This document shows, one piece after another, positions 18,701-33,607 of a stretch of 64,000 nucleotides of DNA (its first letter is position 1; each line of letters begins with the position of its first letter). Under the pieces are notes generated by a model. The model was not told the DNA's origin, did not search any database, and saw only the letters and a list, made by a program, of their open reading frames with translations. The DNA comes from Lagopus muta (Eukaryota; Chordata; Aves; Galliformes; Phasianidae). The stretch lies in the NCBI RefSeq assembly GCF_023343835.1, contig NC_064436.1, forward strand, positions 49,141,883 through 49,205,882. The letters run 5' to 3'. Position numbers and translations under genes: made by a program.

Positions 18701-21700
18701 CTGCATACTTCAATGACTTTCAAAATTGGCTTTTTATTATCTAACAGCACAGATCCTGCTAAGGCTTGGAGCCTGTCCTCACAGTGCCCATCCTTTCCTT
18801 TATGTTCCTCACTGTATACCTTTTAAGGAACAAAGAACATCAGTGGCCTGATATAAAATCTGGCACTTACCCAGCCAACATTCCACACTGTTTAAATACA
18901 CTGCAAAATAGGGCAGGTATTAGAAAAGAGCCCTTCCATTGTTTTCATACCTCTAGTAACAGCCTTGTAGGCAAGAAATAGTACATATGCCTCATGTAAG
19001 TGATCTCATTGTTGAAGCAGATAAAGACATACAAGCTATAAGCTCAGAAAAATCATTTTAAAGGCTGCTGGTAGGTTTCAGTTTGTTCTACAGAGACTGA
19101 AGGCATCAATCCAGTACGGAGTTTGTCAACATAGACAGAGAAAGACAGCTTTTTTTTACCCGCAACTTTACATGAAAGATTTACAGTTGCTCTTACTGTT
19201 CTTATTGTCAGATGGATTGGGGATGCAATCTTGCACTCCATGATTTGCTTCTTTGTATTACTTTGTTGATGTTAGCGTATAATCTGAGCTGTTAAATTCA
19301 TTAGCTTTAATAACGAGGGCTGCAAAATTCAAACTGTGTGTCATTGTGATCATACTGGCTCTCTGAAAGAACAACTTACTGAAATAAGAATACCACTGTG
19401 CTTATCTTCTCTAAATCAAAACAACCATATTGTATCGAGTCCATGCAAAATTTCACTGATGCTGGATTTGTATGCCAATCTGATTCAAGTCAAAGGACTC
19501 GTGCGCATTAGCATTTCAAAAGTGAGTAATCACGCTCAGACATTATGAGATCTAATAGAAGCTGTTGAAATTAGATGTGGTATTTTTGATGGAAAAAAAT
19601 AGTATTAGTCAAAATACAACAAGGAAATTAAAAGGAAAACACTAAACAACAAATTAAAAAAAAATAAAAGCACATTGTCACATTTACCATCCATCTCATT
19701 TTTTCCAAATCTTTACTATTACAGGATTCTTTTTGAAGTACTCATTTTATTTCACTAGTGTAGGGTATGATAACATGAACTTGTAAAAAAAACATAGAAA
19801 GCTGTATTTGCTGAGTTCTTTTGACTGTTATAAAGCTCAGTGGTAGTATTGACAATAGAAAGACTGTGGAGCTCTGAGTTTTGACGTTGTTGATGAGATG
19901 AATCTCTATTGGTTTGATATAAACTTAATTTGGAGGTTTTGCTCTTGATAGTAGTTTTGTATGTGCCTCTGAATTTCCCTGTACCCATAGAAGCATCAGT
20001 GAAAGGAAAATAGACGGATGCAAAGTGAAACCAGATTTTTTTTTCCCCCCTCAAAACAAAACTGTAAATAAATTTATACTAAAATTATAGGACAAGACCT
20101 CTACTTTGTAATCTTTCTTTTCTAGTTTTTTGAATCCCCATCTTGTTCCTTCAGATCAGCTCCCTTCAGCTTCAGCAGCGTATTAATGAACACAGAAAGC
20201 CATGGCTCACCCAGTTCAGGCTAAAACTCTATTAGCTATAAGTCTGAATTAAACACGTCCATAGAGCTGAGACATTTCTTCATTTATTCATTCAGACAAC
20301 TGGCATTTATGAAAACTGATAAGAGTTTCTAGAGCAAACGAAAAGCATTTTACTTTTGCCTGAGGATATTCACCAGCAGCTTCATGACAATTAGCGTATC
20401 TCAACTTGGGGTCTGCCAGCGGAAATACCAAATAATTACAATGAGGCTAATTTGGGTGATATTTCTGAGATTAACCTGAACCTTCTATACAGGCATCAAG
20501 TTACTCTTGAGAAAGATCCCAGGTTTAGTCTCTTTATCTTTCAAGTTAACAGTGCAAACAGCCAGGTGACAGATTCAGAACTTGGAGCAAAATTTCTCAT
20601 ATTCCTTAAACATACGGTGGCTCTGATGTTTGGCAATAAACCCCACTGATGTGAAAGTTCCCACCACTTGTCGAGAAATTCCAGAGGAAAAACATTATTC
20701 CAGAACTTAGTTTTCCCACATTAATACAGATTGTTTTAGATAAACTTTACAATTCTGTAACACTGCACTAAATGTACTGCTCAAAACATGAATATAAATT
20801 CAATGGAAGATATCATTAATCTGATAATGTTTGATCAGACAGCTCCATTATCAGACTGCATTAATGCTATATATCCAAATTCTCCTTGTTGTCTTTGTAT
20901 CTCTCCCTGTTGGAATCCAAGCCCTGGAGTCAAATAAGATTTCCCCTACTCTTTGAAAGTCTTGGATCAAAGCAATGAGTGACAGCTGTGGTCTGAGAGT
21001 AGAAAAGCACTCATTTTGGTAAGAGTAGAGATACAGCACATGGTAACAACAGCACTAGGGCCAACTCCTGAGATCCAGATCTTCTCCCAAAACTAAACTA
21101 ATCATACAATTCCTGGCATTAGTTTTTGCATTCAGCCCCACACTAAAACTGCAGATCTAACTCATTCAGGTTTGAATGATTTTTAAAAGTATGATTAAAA
21201 GCCTTAAGCTTCTTTCTAGCTGAAATTAATTTAATCAAGGCATCTCCAAGCTCCACATTCCTATCTCTTGTTTGTTGTCCCCTCCTACCCTCCAGATTTC
21301 TGGTCCACTGTTATCATTTCTATTGCTAAGAAATAACAGCACCTGCAATCAGAGGGAATAGCATTGTTACCAATTCAGAAAACTCACAGGAATTGATGAG
21401 GTCTGTCAAGTGGGTGCTCAGTGTTAGCTCAGGGATAACTGAGTTCTGTTCCACTGTTGTGAAGCTGGGAAAAGAAACGATGGCTTAACTTAAGCTATTG
21501 TGGAAAGTGGTTCAAGCTAAGCTGCAGGTTTTCATGGATTTATAGGAAATGCCCATATATTCTCTTTCATCAGTAGAACATGCTCAGAGAGGGCAGCACA
21601 CAGCTGGAAGCCACAGCACTGTGGATCTCCTATACTATTTTCTGTGACAATTTTGTCTGATTTCTACCTTGTCTTTGAGTACAGCCTCTTTCCCTACAAG

Positions 21701-23865
21701 CTTTTAATGGAGCTGTTTCATGGAGCTTGGTCTCATTTAAAGCAGAGTGAAGGACTCCTCATTTTGAATCTTTCTCAACCTACCACGCACATAACATTTC
21801 AGCATGAAGTTTAGATAAATGCATTTCTCCTTGTAGTTTTACAGATGCATTTTCTATTTAAGTCTCAGAAATAGTTCAAAACATTGAAGTGCTGGGTGGC
21901 TAATAAATACAAGAAAACCAGCAGAAAAATAATTTTGTTGCAATTGTGTGACCTTTCTCCACCTCTGGTTGGATGAATATGCCCAGTTTTACAGCAGCAG
22001 AGAAGCCATTTTAATTAGATTTTTAAATTATATTTTGTGGACCTGTGAAGGCTGAGGCAAATAGAGGCCAAAAGATACCCTATCACAGAGAAACAAATCA
22101 TTCACTGCCAGCTTTCTGGTAGAAAAGAACTTTCTATAGCCTGACTACAATGCAGGAAAAAGCATTGCAAGCTCTATTGCAGAAAGAATGCTTGTGTGAA
22201 GACTTCTAAGAGGCATACTGAGGTTCTTTATATATTTGAACACCTTAGGAAAACATCATTCTAGAATTTCTACATCAGGAGCTTTATATGCAGTTTTCTA
22301 AAGTAAAGCCTTGCTTAGCAAAGATTTTGTGATGTATTATGGCATAGCTAAAGCTAGCACATGAATGCTTTCGTCCTCTGGATAAATAGTACATGTTAGT
22401 CTTCAGGACTGACAGCTCAGCACTTTCATCACCTTTCCATTAAGAAAACATTTCATGTAGGAAACACTTATGGGTCTGCTATTTCTGAAATAGAGCAGTA
22501 ATCACAGCTAAGAAGCAAACATCTCAGACATTGTTTCCTCCTGCAAGTGGGTCATGAGCCTAAAAATTTAACTACAGAGAGCTGAATGTGTAAATACATT
22601 CTGAGTCCTAGCAGTAGTTAGAAACTTACATGCCAATAGCTGTTTTACAGAACTATATTTTAAGCTTTTTTTTTTTGTTAAACTTAGTGCTGCAAAACTA
22701 GATATTTGTGTTGGTACTGATGAATGTGTATACCACTGTTATTATCAAGTCATTGTACTATTTTTTCTTGTCATACATAACAAGCAAGGAGCCAGAAGGA
22801 AGTATTTTTCTGCCAGAAGGATTGAGGCGTACAACCACAATATTTTAACTCAGCATTATCATTATGGCTTCATATATTTTCAGGCATTTCCCTTTACTAA
22901 AGGATGAAAGGCTTCATTCAGCTGGGGAAAATGATTTGTCTTGGCAGTTACAGCACAGAGTACAAGGAGCAACTCCTGTACTTTTTTAAGGTCTGCATAT
23001 CTACAGTTTGTCCACAAAGGGGAGTTGTAGGAACAAGGCAGCCAATTTCTTCCAAATTTAATCCTGAAGAAAAATGCCTGCACTCACTGATAAGGCAAAT
23101 TCCCCTCTGTGTAAGTCACTGGACAACAGTTCAAATGTAGAATATTCATGAGGATCTCATTTACTATCTATCTTATTCTCAGTTTTGCTTAGTTCTTAAT
23201 TATTTATTGAAGTATTTTGAAACAAAGAGACAGAAGAAAAGGAAATTAAAATGGCAGCTTAAAATCATTGAGTGTGCATGATAGTAGATATCTTATAACT
23301 GATAAAAGTCTAGATGTTAGCACATAATATTCACCTACTTTATATATTTTCTACTACATACATTTCAAAACATACAAAATTATGTTTTTATATCTTGGCT
23401 AATATGCTTGCTCTTTTTCATGGAAGTTTTACTATCCATTTATCCAGCACAATACTCTGTCAGATTTTGCAGCAAGATGCCTGTGAGTTTGATTTCAGTC
23501 CTACCCCTGTAACTGCAAACTCTTTTGTACTTTTTGAAGCATTAGGAATGCAAGTAGACCAAAGAAGTAATGGCAGCAAACAGACAGCTTACTTGCTTAC
23601 AGTTAGCAAATGCAAAGCTCTCTGTATGACATCGGCCTTGTTCTTATCAGGTTTATCCAACAGCTTCCCTCTGGCTAGGTTTTGCCAGCTGGTTTGATTG
23701 TTATCTTTGTTCTTCTTGACTTTCTAAGCACACAGTGTTACAGTGGTCTTTTTTCACTCCTCCCTCACTAAACATTTGTAAGACCAAGACTTTATCTTAT
23801 ATTCATCAAGATGGGCATCCTAATAACAAGGAAAATGTCTGTCCAGCTCCTAAAAGTATTATACA
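15736..23865. other. Intergenic, no gene recognised
   Basis: About 8 kb of AT-rich unique DNA with short A or T runs (for example 16360-16371 and 22667-22677). Only short chance frames occur. No CR1 3' ends or other repeats are seen. The absence of repeats over this length could mean constraint, but that cannot be judged here. Confidence 0.6.
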
Positions 23866-24135
23866 TTCATAGAATACCCCAAGGCAGAACAGACCTATAA
23901 GAATCATTGAGTCAAACTCCTGGCTCCATAGGACCACCCAAGAGATCAGAGCATTTGTATAAGAGCACTGTCCAGACACTCCATGAACTCCAGCAGCTCA
24001 GGACCACAATCACTGCCCTGAGGAGTCTGTTCCAGTTCCCAGCCACCCTCTGGTGAAAATCCTTCCCCTAGCACACAGCTCAACCCTCCCCTGATGCAGC
24101 TCCATGCTGTTACCTTGGTTCCCATTGCTGTCACC
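23866..24135 (-). mobile_element. CR1 LINE 3' fragment
   Basis: It begins on the plus strand with TTCATAGAATACCCC, the reverse of the CR1 terminus, and continues with CACTCCATGAACTCCAGCAG and TCTGTTCCAGTTCCCAGCCA, the reverse of the CR1 3' region. Orientation is minus, about 270 bases, 5'-truncated and diverged. Confidence 0.85.
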
Positions 24136-26539
24136 AAACAGAAGAGATCAATAATACTCTTCTACTCCCCTCTGCTGTGTATATCAGCCTGGCACGTTCC
24201 TAAACACAGATTAAGAACTAGCTGAGATGAAATTTGGCTTCTTATCTGCCTACTACATCATACGGTCATCAGGTATGTCAGCAACCACTTCACTGAGTAT
24301 AAATTTGTGTAGGTCTTGCAACAAGAGAGTTGTAACCATCTAGAATTGTTTCATTCATATTATGGAAAAGAAATCTCCTTTTCAAATAACTGGCAAGCCT
24401 AGACCAGAAACTTATCCTGCAAACATCTTAAGCCAGACTAGGTTTAACATTAGACTCTCAGCTTCCTTTAATCCAAAAGATGAACTTCTGGCAGGTGTCA
24501 GTGTGAACATGCTTATTTGTTTAGAGCTATTCAATCAAGTGCAAATGGGAAACAGCCACATGGGTCAACCACAGAAAAGCCTGCAGAGTTATGCGAGCCT
24601 TGAAGAAAGACTATGGAGGGTGGATCCTGGCTGCCTTTGCCTCACAAGGCAGGACTAGGAAGCTTTCATACCAGAAGTTGATGTAGGGAGACCATGGCCA
24701 CACAAATGCCATATTAAGTAGCTTATAGGAATTCTTCAACATCTGCCTTCCTGAATTCCTGATAAATGTAAGATATACCACTAAACTGACTTTAAGAAGT
24801 AAACTGCAGATCCAGTATCTTTGAGTATCTTTTTGGAGGAACTATTCTGACCACCTTCAAGAATCCTAGGCTGCAACCAGGAGAAAGCTGAAGAGTCATC
24901 AGAAAACACATGAATTTGGTTCTACTTCAAAGTCCAGGTGAGAGCCAGGAATTAACATGAGACATTATCTCCCTTGTACTTTTTGTTCCTTTTTTTTTTT
25001 TTTGCCTACTCCCAAAACAGAACTTATCTGCCACCCTTTTTAGACTACAAAATTTGATTTTCCTTCCCCTTTCATCACTTGTGCTTTTTTTCAACTATTC
25101 ACCTTATCTCCAGCATGAAAGGTGGGGTAAGTTTTGTCTTCATTTAAGTATAGCTCCAGGCATCCACTGAGAACACTACAGTGATCCTGCTCCATAAATT
25201 TAGGCTCAGTGTAGGTACATTTTAAAGGTTTGTGGCCAGTAACTGTCTACCTTTGAAAGATAGTTATTTGTGTTGCAAGATTCTAATAAAAAGTAAGGGT
25301 TACAAAATTACAGGCTAAAACCACTTAAGGCTTGGACAAACACTTTAACCACTGATGTTTTAATTATTTAAATTGACAGGATGCAAACAGGAAGCATTTT
25401 TTTCATGACTCAAAAATAAATGTACATATGTGAGAATTATGTGGTGTTCCATTTACAAGATAAGTCACATGTCTTCAAATATCAGGTGATCTATGAATCT
25501 GGCTTGGATCACAAATCAAAGGCCATAGAATATATGTTATATTATGTTATATATAGAATATATGTAGAACTGTTTTCTCAGGTATATATATCTGCCATTA
25601 TGTTCCTCAAGCTTACTATAGATTGCCTAGACCTAATAAACCAGAAAAGCTTGGATTTAGCACTGAAAGGATAACAAATATTCTTTTTTGATATGTATTC
25701 AGTTAGCAAGAAGATATCTCCATTTGAAGATGACTCTTGTTCTAGCAAGAAAATTTAGAACAGCAGCTTGCTCAGTGGTAGAGTTCCTATTCCCTTTCCC
25801 CCCCTGAAAATTGTAAATTTCTGCTGAGTATTTACTAGTTCTTCATTTTCTTCACTATTTGCCCTTTAGCTCACTGATAGGTAATTAATAACATATTGGG
25901 ATTTCAGATATTTTTATTTGTAACATGGCTCTTGAGGGATCATAGCTAATGTGGACAACACGTTTCCCAAGTTATTATGAGAACAAGGTTATTATTCTTT
26001 AGAATTCTCAAGCTAAGTAGAACATTAATGATTTCAAAATAAGGGCCATAAATTACCTCCCTACTAGCACTTATTTACTTGTTCATGTTGTTTAGTAGAG
26101 TTCTCTGGTGACTAACTGTAACACAGTAGAAAACACAAGATGGCTGAGCAGTAAGGTCATAGGCCACAGCAAGTGAGAATCTGCCTAGATATAATAACAG
26201 TAAGCCCAGAAATAAGAGAAAGACACTACTTACATTCATAGGGTCCTCAGATAACCAGTGATCTCCAAATGAGACACCCTTACATCCGCTGCCAGCCCTT
26301 AAGTTAGGTCTGGGAATGGGTGGATCCCGACTGCACCTCTTCCATTTGCATGCACATGAGCTCCCCTAACTTGGCTTCCCACCAGGTGCTCAGTCACTGT
26401 TTGAAGCCATGACTTAGCATCTCCAGTACACTAACCAAAGAAGTTAGTTTTATGATCTGGCCTCATAACATTTTGCACTTGCAATTTTGCTCTGACATAA
26501 TGAGAAACAGTGCGTGGCTCTGTCAAAATATGATCATGT
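24136..26539. other. Intergenic, nothing recognised
   Basis: AT-rich unique sequence with a run of T near 24990-25002 and a short AT palindromic patch at about 25528-25565, where AGAATATATGT occurs twice. No gene signal. Confidence 0.6.
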
Positions 26540-27262
26540 CTTTCAACATTATTACCAGTACAAACTGGGGGATAAAAGGATTGAGTGCAGCCCTACAGAA
26601 AAAGACATGTGGGGAACTGGTGGATTAGAAGCTGGATGTGAGCCAGCAATGTGCCCTCACAGCCCAGAAAGCCAACCGTACCCTGGACTGTATCAAAAGG
26701 ATGGCCAGCAGTGTGAGGGAGCTGATCCTGCCCCTCTACTCTGCACTGGTGAGGCCTCACCTGGAGTTCTGTGTCCACATGTGGAGCCCTCAGTACAGTA
26801 GAGAAACAGACCTGTTAGAGCACTTCCAGAGGAGGGGATAATTCAAGAGATCGAATCCCTCTTCTGCGAGGACAGGCTGAAAGAACTGGGGCTGTTCAGC
26901 CTGGAGAAGAGAAGGCTCTGAGAGATCATGACTGTAGCCTTTCAATATCTAAAGGGGAGCTACAGGAAAGAAGGGAGCAGACTCTTTAGCAGGATCTATG
27001 TTGATAGAACAAAGGGAAATGGCTTCAAGATCAAAGAGGACAGATTTAGAATGAATATAAAGAAAATTCTTTTACGGGGTTGTGAAGCACTGGAACAGAT
27101 TGCCTAGAGAAGAGAAGGCTGATTCCTGGAGACTTGAGGCAAGGCTGGATCAGACCCTGGGCAACTTGATCTAGCTGTGCTTGTCCTTGTGCATTGCAGG
27201 GGAGTTGGGCTAGATGACCTTTAAAGATCCTTTCCAACTCTGAGGACTCTACGATTCTATCA
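26540..27262 (+). mobile_element. CR1 LINE, end of ORF2 plus 3' UTR
   Basis: This is the longest CR1 piece here, about 720 bases in plus orientation. It contains the end of the reverse transcriptase ORF2, read in pieces as AQKANRTLDCIKRMASSVRE and LILPLYSALVRPHLEFCVHM, followed by the CR1 3' region. It ends in CTACGATTCTATC. Frame changes and stops show it is dead. CR1 copies are usually 5'-truncated like this. Confidence 0.92.
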
Positions 27263-30200
27263 AAATTACTTGTGCATTCCTTAAATCACTACATACACAC
27301 ATGCATGTACACTTATACACATTCAGGAGAGCAAAGGCTTTGCTAGTTTAGCAGGAGCCATTGAAATGTCACTTGTTATTAAATAAAGCCTTAAAGTGCA
27401 CCTAATAACAGTAATCTCTACCGAACTTCCAGATGCATTTTCATGCATCATCTGTATCAACATGCCTCCTCTTTTTTTTGCCACAAAATTAGCAAACCAC
27501 ACCTTTTTAACATGGAGGTAAGGTAGAACATAAGTTTTTTTTGAGTGGAATTTGGGGAAACCAATTACAGTAACACCCAGAAAGCTTTTAGTGTTCTATA
27601 AAGCTGTGCATCAAGGTATTTTTTGTTTCTGATCCTAACAAAGCAAAGCTGCGGATGTACTTGATGTATGGAAGGGTTTTTTCCTCATTCTCATACTGCA
27701 CAGAGTACAGCGTACTAGCTTCCTACTGCTGTCTCAGTTCTCAGTTCTTATCCTCACACCAGTAGTGCCCTTGTCTCAGATTGCTTCTGTTTACAGGTAA
27801 CACGTGCTACCTGTTGCCATGCAACTTGCTGCCCTTCAGAAAATCCTTCAGCTCCCCACTCCTCCAGCATAAGGCTGGGTGCCAGCAGCTCCTCACTTCA
27901 CAAGTCCCAACCACGTAGGTTGTGTAAGAGCATGGCATTGCACACCACTGCCTTGGAGGGTTCTGTGGAGGTAGCTCACTATAGGACAGCGAAATCTGGA
28001 TGGGCAGGTTTCAGATCTGTTTCTCAAAGCAGTCATTAGTAGTCAGGAGTGAATCAATACAGCATAAGTTACTGAGCTGCCTGAGTGGGCTACACAACCA
28101 TTCCTCCACATTCAAAAATGTGAAGTTGAAACTGCAATCACCACTACAGTAACCCACATTGTAATAATTTGAGCTTTTTACTTTGGAGGTCCCCATTAAT
28201 GGCAACATTACAAATGGAGATTTCCTAAGGAAGAGCCCACCTTGCTAGTCTCTTACTCTCCAAGTCAAGAGAAGGTGGTTAAAAACCACTGAGAAGTTGC
28301 AACACCATGAACCAGCTATAACCTCTTCTGCTAAAGAGAAAGGGATTGAGGAAATCAGTGCAACCTTTTTCTGTGCTAATCTATGGTGTATTTGATCATC
28401 ACTAAGTGTACCCATTCTTCTATGTTGGTTGATCACAAATTTTTAGCAAATATGTCTGTCTGATACCATGCATGCAGAGAAATAATAGAAAACTATGTTC
28501 CTGATCCTTCCCATAACTGTTTGCCTTTGTGTTCTTTCCCTTCACATCCCCCTCACTCTGCTTTAAACTCTTAGACTGGAACTAACATTATGCTGACTTT
28601 GAGATAAGCTGTGGTACATAAAGGAGTTGCTAATGATGCCGAATAGGACTAGTAAATTATTAACTTCACAAGGTGGAATGAGACAGGCTTCAGAAAGTTT
28701 CCCAAAATGCTGAAGTGCATTCAAGTTCATCAAAGTGTGGCGAGCTCATGAAAACAATGAAGACACTTTAAGTCAAAAGTCAGGAACATCCAGTCAGCAT
28801 TATATTATGGCAGAATTTTGCCTTGCTGGACAGCACAACCATCCCATGAGCAAGGAAAGGCTGTTATACTACTAATTAGTGTACTTGAGTTCCAGTATGT
28901 AGGTAGGAAATGAAAAGGGGTAACATGCTCAAGGAGCTGTGAAGGAACTCACATAGCAAAGCTTCCACTGACTGTATGTGATGCAGAGAGATACTTTGAG
29001 GTAGGGAAAACCTGCCACTTACCTGTGTACTTTAAATGCAGTAGTAGCTAAATAGATACATACAATAGGAAAGGTGTGATGACAAAAAGGACTGGCACAA
29101 TAGAAAGGTACTATAAAGGAAAGGAAGATTGCTCACCTGTACCAGAAGATCCTAGATCCACAGGGGAAAGCTTCACCAAGGAGGGAATCCCCAGAAAGAA
29201 ACCCTTTCTCAGTGGCAGTCAGCCCTTAAATGAGTTCTAAGAGAGGTGCAGCCAGGCTCCACCCCTTCCAGGCACACAGGAGAATTGCCTTCACCTGTGC
29301 TTCCAGGGCTGATTGGGTCTTTTCCCCAGGTGCTCAGTCAGTGGTTCAGGCTGTGACTCAGGAATTCCCCTACAGATGCATTTACACATTCTGTTTTCTG
29401 AACACTGTCTTGCCTCCAAAATGCAGGTTAGTACACTCCTATCACACTGGAGAATCCACATGGCCTTCACGATGGTCTGTAAAGAACAACAGAGGTGATG
29501 ATAGGGTTTTGGGTTATTCTGGAATCTTACTCAGCACCCTATTTCATTTCTCTTTTGCAGTGTCCCTCCTTCTGCAAGGACATTTCCTTGGAATGGCAGC
29601 TGTGGCTGAACTGCCAAAGCTGACTGACAGCTGGTCCTAGCCTTGAACCAAAAGAACTGCTTCCAGGAAAAGCATCCTGTTCTGAGAAATCACATTCCAA
29701 AGCTCATGAAGAATTGTGTGTGAGAATCTCACACTGAGGCATATGACATTTCTTGGCGTTACCGATCTGTTTTCTGAAGTTCAACATGTCCAAAATCTTC
29801 CATTTTATGGATTCATTCTTTTACTGTATTTGTGGAGGAAAGGTACAGAATTTCTTGACCTGTTTTGCCTGACACTGATAGTCTCAACACATGCTCTTCT
29901 TCCATTAAACTTTATCTTCACCGCTTTTGTATAGGATGTTGCAGGATGTGTGACAAGGACTTTGCCACTCCACTGGATCAGAGGAATCAATCCTAGAGCT
30001 GTCTTAGAATAGCTTGCTTGTCTGCATTCATCATCTATCTTTCAACAATCAGCAGAAAAGAGAAGAAGCCGAGTAATGCTGCTGGTTAGAAGTTTTCTTT
30101 ACTGTTCAGTGAAAACAAGCACATAGCCCAAAGCCAGCTGAGAGGTCTGAGAAGAGTGAATACAGTCTGCAAAACTGTAGGTTCAAAAAAAAGAAAAGTG

Positions 30201-33200
30201 ACAGCATAATTTTTACAGCCCTGAGAAGTAATTTAATAAAGGTATTGTGTGTCTTGCATGTCTTTTGTCTTTCTTTCAATGAAGCTTCCCCAAGTACTTC
30301 ACAAATACTTTCTTTAGCTGGGGAATTTGACACTATTGTTTAATACAATGATGTGCTTGCAACACTGGAAAGTAATGTTTTTCTACAAGGAAGGGATTTT
30401 TTTTGCATGGCTGTGTTTTCACTTTTTGCTGTGAGTGAGGTGATCTATACCCAGGTCAATGCTTTGGAATGCTTTTAAAACATGTTTAAATAAAAAAAAA
30501 GAAAGAAAGAAACAAAACCCCATCTTCTACATTTCCTATATAGCAGATCCCTTTTACTCCTTTGCAAAATGCCAGGAGCCTAAACAAAAGGCTACCTATA
30601 AACAGAACTATCAAGCCAAAAATGGCCCTACTGAGCTTTTATTCACCTGTTCTGTTTTTCTGTAGTCCTTCATGAGAGCCATATTTCTGAGATCTGTCAT
30701 TCATACACTTTATGGGAATGGCTACCTGCTTATGGGTGTGCTGAATGCCTGCAGAAAAGTGAAGAATGATCATTTTAAAGACATTTGTAAAGGCAATATT
30801 AAGCTTGGTGTTTTGTTGGTTTTCTTTTTTCCCCTCCATCTAGTTAATGGTATGGGGTACAGGAGGCCTTGCAAGGCTTAGTGTGTATTGTTCTGCTCCC
30901 GAAGTGTTTCTGGAATGCAGGAAGGCTTGAGTGCCTGCAGCTCCCTCTGCTCCCCGTTCCCCCAAAGAATAATAATCTACCAGTGACAGCTATCCACAGA
31001 GGTCTTGCAGGAAAGCTGAACTGAGTAAGGACATTGCATATACAACATAACACCTGCAATGGCAAAGGAACACACCACTCTTGGTTTTGATTGCCCTGAC
31101 ACTCTAATGAGTTATATCATTTTTATGTGATGTGGCCCATTTTGAGGCAAACAAGGTCACTTCTATGTAAACTGAAGCTTGTGAGTTATGTTGTTTCTGC
31201 AAAACATAAGTCTGATTTAATAAGTTTGCCTTTAAAAGTAATGTAAATAATTATTAATGGATGCTTATGGGTTTGTTTTGTTTTGTTTTTACACAGGATT
31301 TAAATTTGATAGGTGTTCTCTGGCCTCTTCATTACATTGTCTGAGTTCATATTCTGCTGAGTACTCCTGCTTCTGAGCAGCTCTGCCATGCCAACTAGTT
31401 AATAAAACAGTGCTAATATTCACTCTGAAAACCAGATGAGGTAAGAAAAAGTGAAAGGAAAAGGAAAAGAGAGCCTTCCGCTCTCTCTTCTGCTTCTCCC
31501 CAGATAGACTTTTTTAGCTCAGAGAAAGAAAACAAAAGGCCTATCTTGTTGTTTCATATAGTCATAAAACAGAGTTTGTGGGATGACACCATGGGAGTTC
31601 ATCTGGGATAGCATCACTGCAGAAGGACTACTGGGCAGCCTGCCAAAGGGTTTGAAGGTACATTTAGGTCCTTAAAAACAAAAAGCCATCATCATCCTGG
31701 TTTAAGGGGCAGAAGGAGCCAGCACCTGGCAGCTGTATCACTGCAGGATACTCCTGAGCAGTTCCTCCTGGCCCTGGCCAAGTTGTTCACACGTGCCTCC
31801 AACAGGAGAAGGCTGCACAGGGAATCTTGTTGGCTCTGGGCTGCATCCAAAACTTATCATCTCACATCTCTGGGCTGTGATGCAAGAGGTCTCTCCCAAG
31901 ACAAGGCACTGGGCTCCTGGGTGTGGCAGAACACCTGGATGTGGTAGAAATCTCAACTGCCCATCAGACTGGAGACTTGGGATCTCAGCTTGCTCTGGCA
32001 GGGCTGTGACTACCATTCCTTCTCCAGGGTATGTTTGAACGCAAACATGCCCATGCTCTCACTGCAAGAAATATTTAGAATAAAAAGATTTCCAGGCTTT
32101 TATATTTCCCCCTAAGCCTTATCCATTTTCTCTTGATTTTGCCAGCATCTGTTTGTGCTTCTGTCCTGCAAAAGTTTTGCATCCCAATATGAGTGTCATT
32201 AGTGTCTGCTAGTAATAATTTGGTGAACAATGTGGAGAAGAATATAAGAATTTTCACAAAGGCACTGGTTTTCTGCTTTTTCCTAAGGTAATGGCTGGGA
32301 TTTGGCCTGTGGATTCAAAACACCAGGCCAGAATGCATGGAAAAAATTACAGAACTTTTTTTTTCAGAATGCCTTTCTCTTTAGGTAATTCAAATGAGAT
32401 CAGATTCCAAACATGAGGTTTGTATAAGACAACAGGCCCAGATGAAATGTGTGTACTGGAGACATCAAGTTCAGCTGGAAGGAGTTTGCAAATGGATGTG
32501 TAAATCAGCGGAGACTCAGGACAACTTCCCAATACAAAAATTTTGAGATGCTTGAAGTTCAGAAAGCACTGCTGGCTCTTTCTGTTCTTCAAGTCAATGG
32601 ACGCTGCTGACGTTGTAGAATATACATGCAAATTGCAAGTGGTCAGGTTTGACTGCATTTCTCATACCAGCCCCATGTAAGCGGAGTAGAATACCTGAAC
32701 CACTTGCTGGAGCTTGGTGCATGCCCCTTGCAAGACCTCACAGTTAAATGCATGGATCACTCTTCATTTCTGTGATGTTTTCAAATATAAGGTGGCATTA
32801 TATAAACGAACAGCATTACTCAGCAGTTTTCCACAAATAATAGGCACTTTATTAAAAAAATTCCAGTTCAGCTTACAGCTTAACCGCAGTCATTGACAAC
32901 CCTCATTAACAACAAATGACTACTTTTCAGAGAATGTGCATAATATTGAAAGATCAAGTCTGTGACTGACATACTTTGTAAAGGTCTTAAAAATTAGGTA
33001 CTTCAAGTATCCTCTCTGAGCTTGCATTAGGAAGGAAACATCTGTTGAGTTGCAGATCCTCTTATGAATGTAGTTTGAAGTAGCTGGGGTATTTCTTTGC
33101 TGGTATAGTTTATGACCTGAGGAAAACAACCTATTGATAGTATATAGTCTAATAGACAATAAAGAATTCTTTTGCTGGTAGAATTGCTAACTCGCTGGCT

Positions 33201-33607
33201 TTTACTTGAGCAGGCTAAGTCATTCATTTTACACTTCTTAAAACATAGCTAAACTGGCAAGATCTTTAAGCACCATCTGTGCTTGTACTTACTTAAAAGA
33301 TAAAGCAGAAGCATCAGAAAATCCTAAGAATATGAAAAAAATAGATTTAAAATATCTAATAGCCTTTCCTCTGCCTTTTACTTGTATGTCTTCCCTCACA
33401 ATCAAGAAAAATGTAGGCATATAGGCCTCATTTTCACATTGAAACGAATGATTTGGCTGAAGCAGAATGTAGTATTGTGATGTTTTGGATAACTGAAACG
33501 TAGATGTTCTTTCTACTCTTATTCTGACAGCAGTACCACATTTGTGGTGGGATCATTGCTTGGCAGTGTAGCTGGAAGAGAAACTGCTGGGGAGGGATCT
33601 GGGGTTG
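27263..33607. other. Intergenic, no supported gene
   Basis: About 6.3 kb of unique sequence. A minus-strand stretch at about 32350-32660 stays open for 103 codons and reads somewhat like Leu/Cys-rich protein (NFKHLKIFVLGSCPES), but no family, splice site or start is convincing. Simple A-rich patches lie at about 30489-30512. The rest holds nothing I can name. Confidence 0.55.

Noticed and set aside
26514-26841. Possible host gene in the open frames at 26.5-26.8 kb
   Set aside because: The text is the CR1 ORF2 end, with frame breaks and a CR1 3' UTR directly after it.
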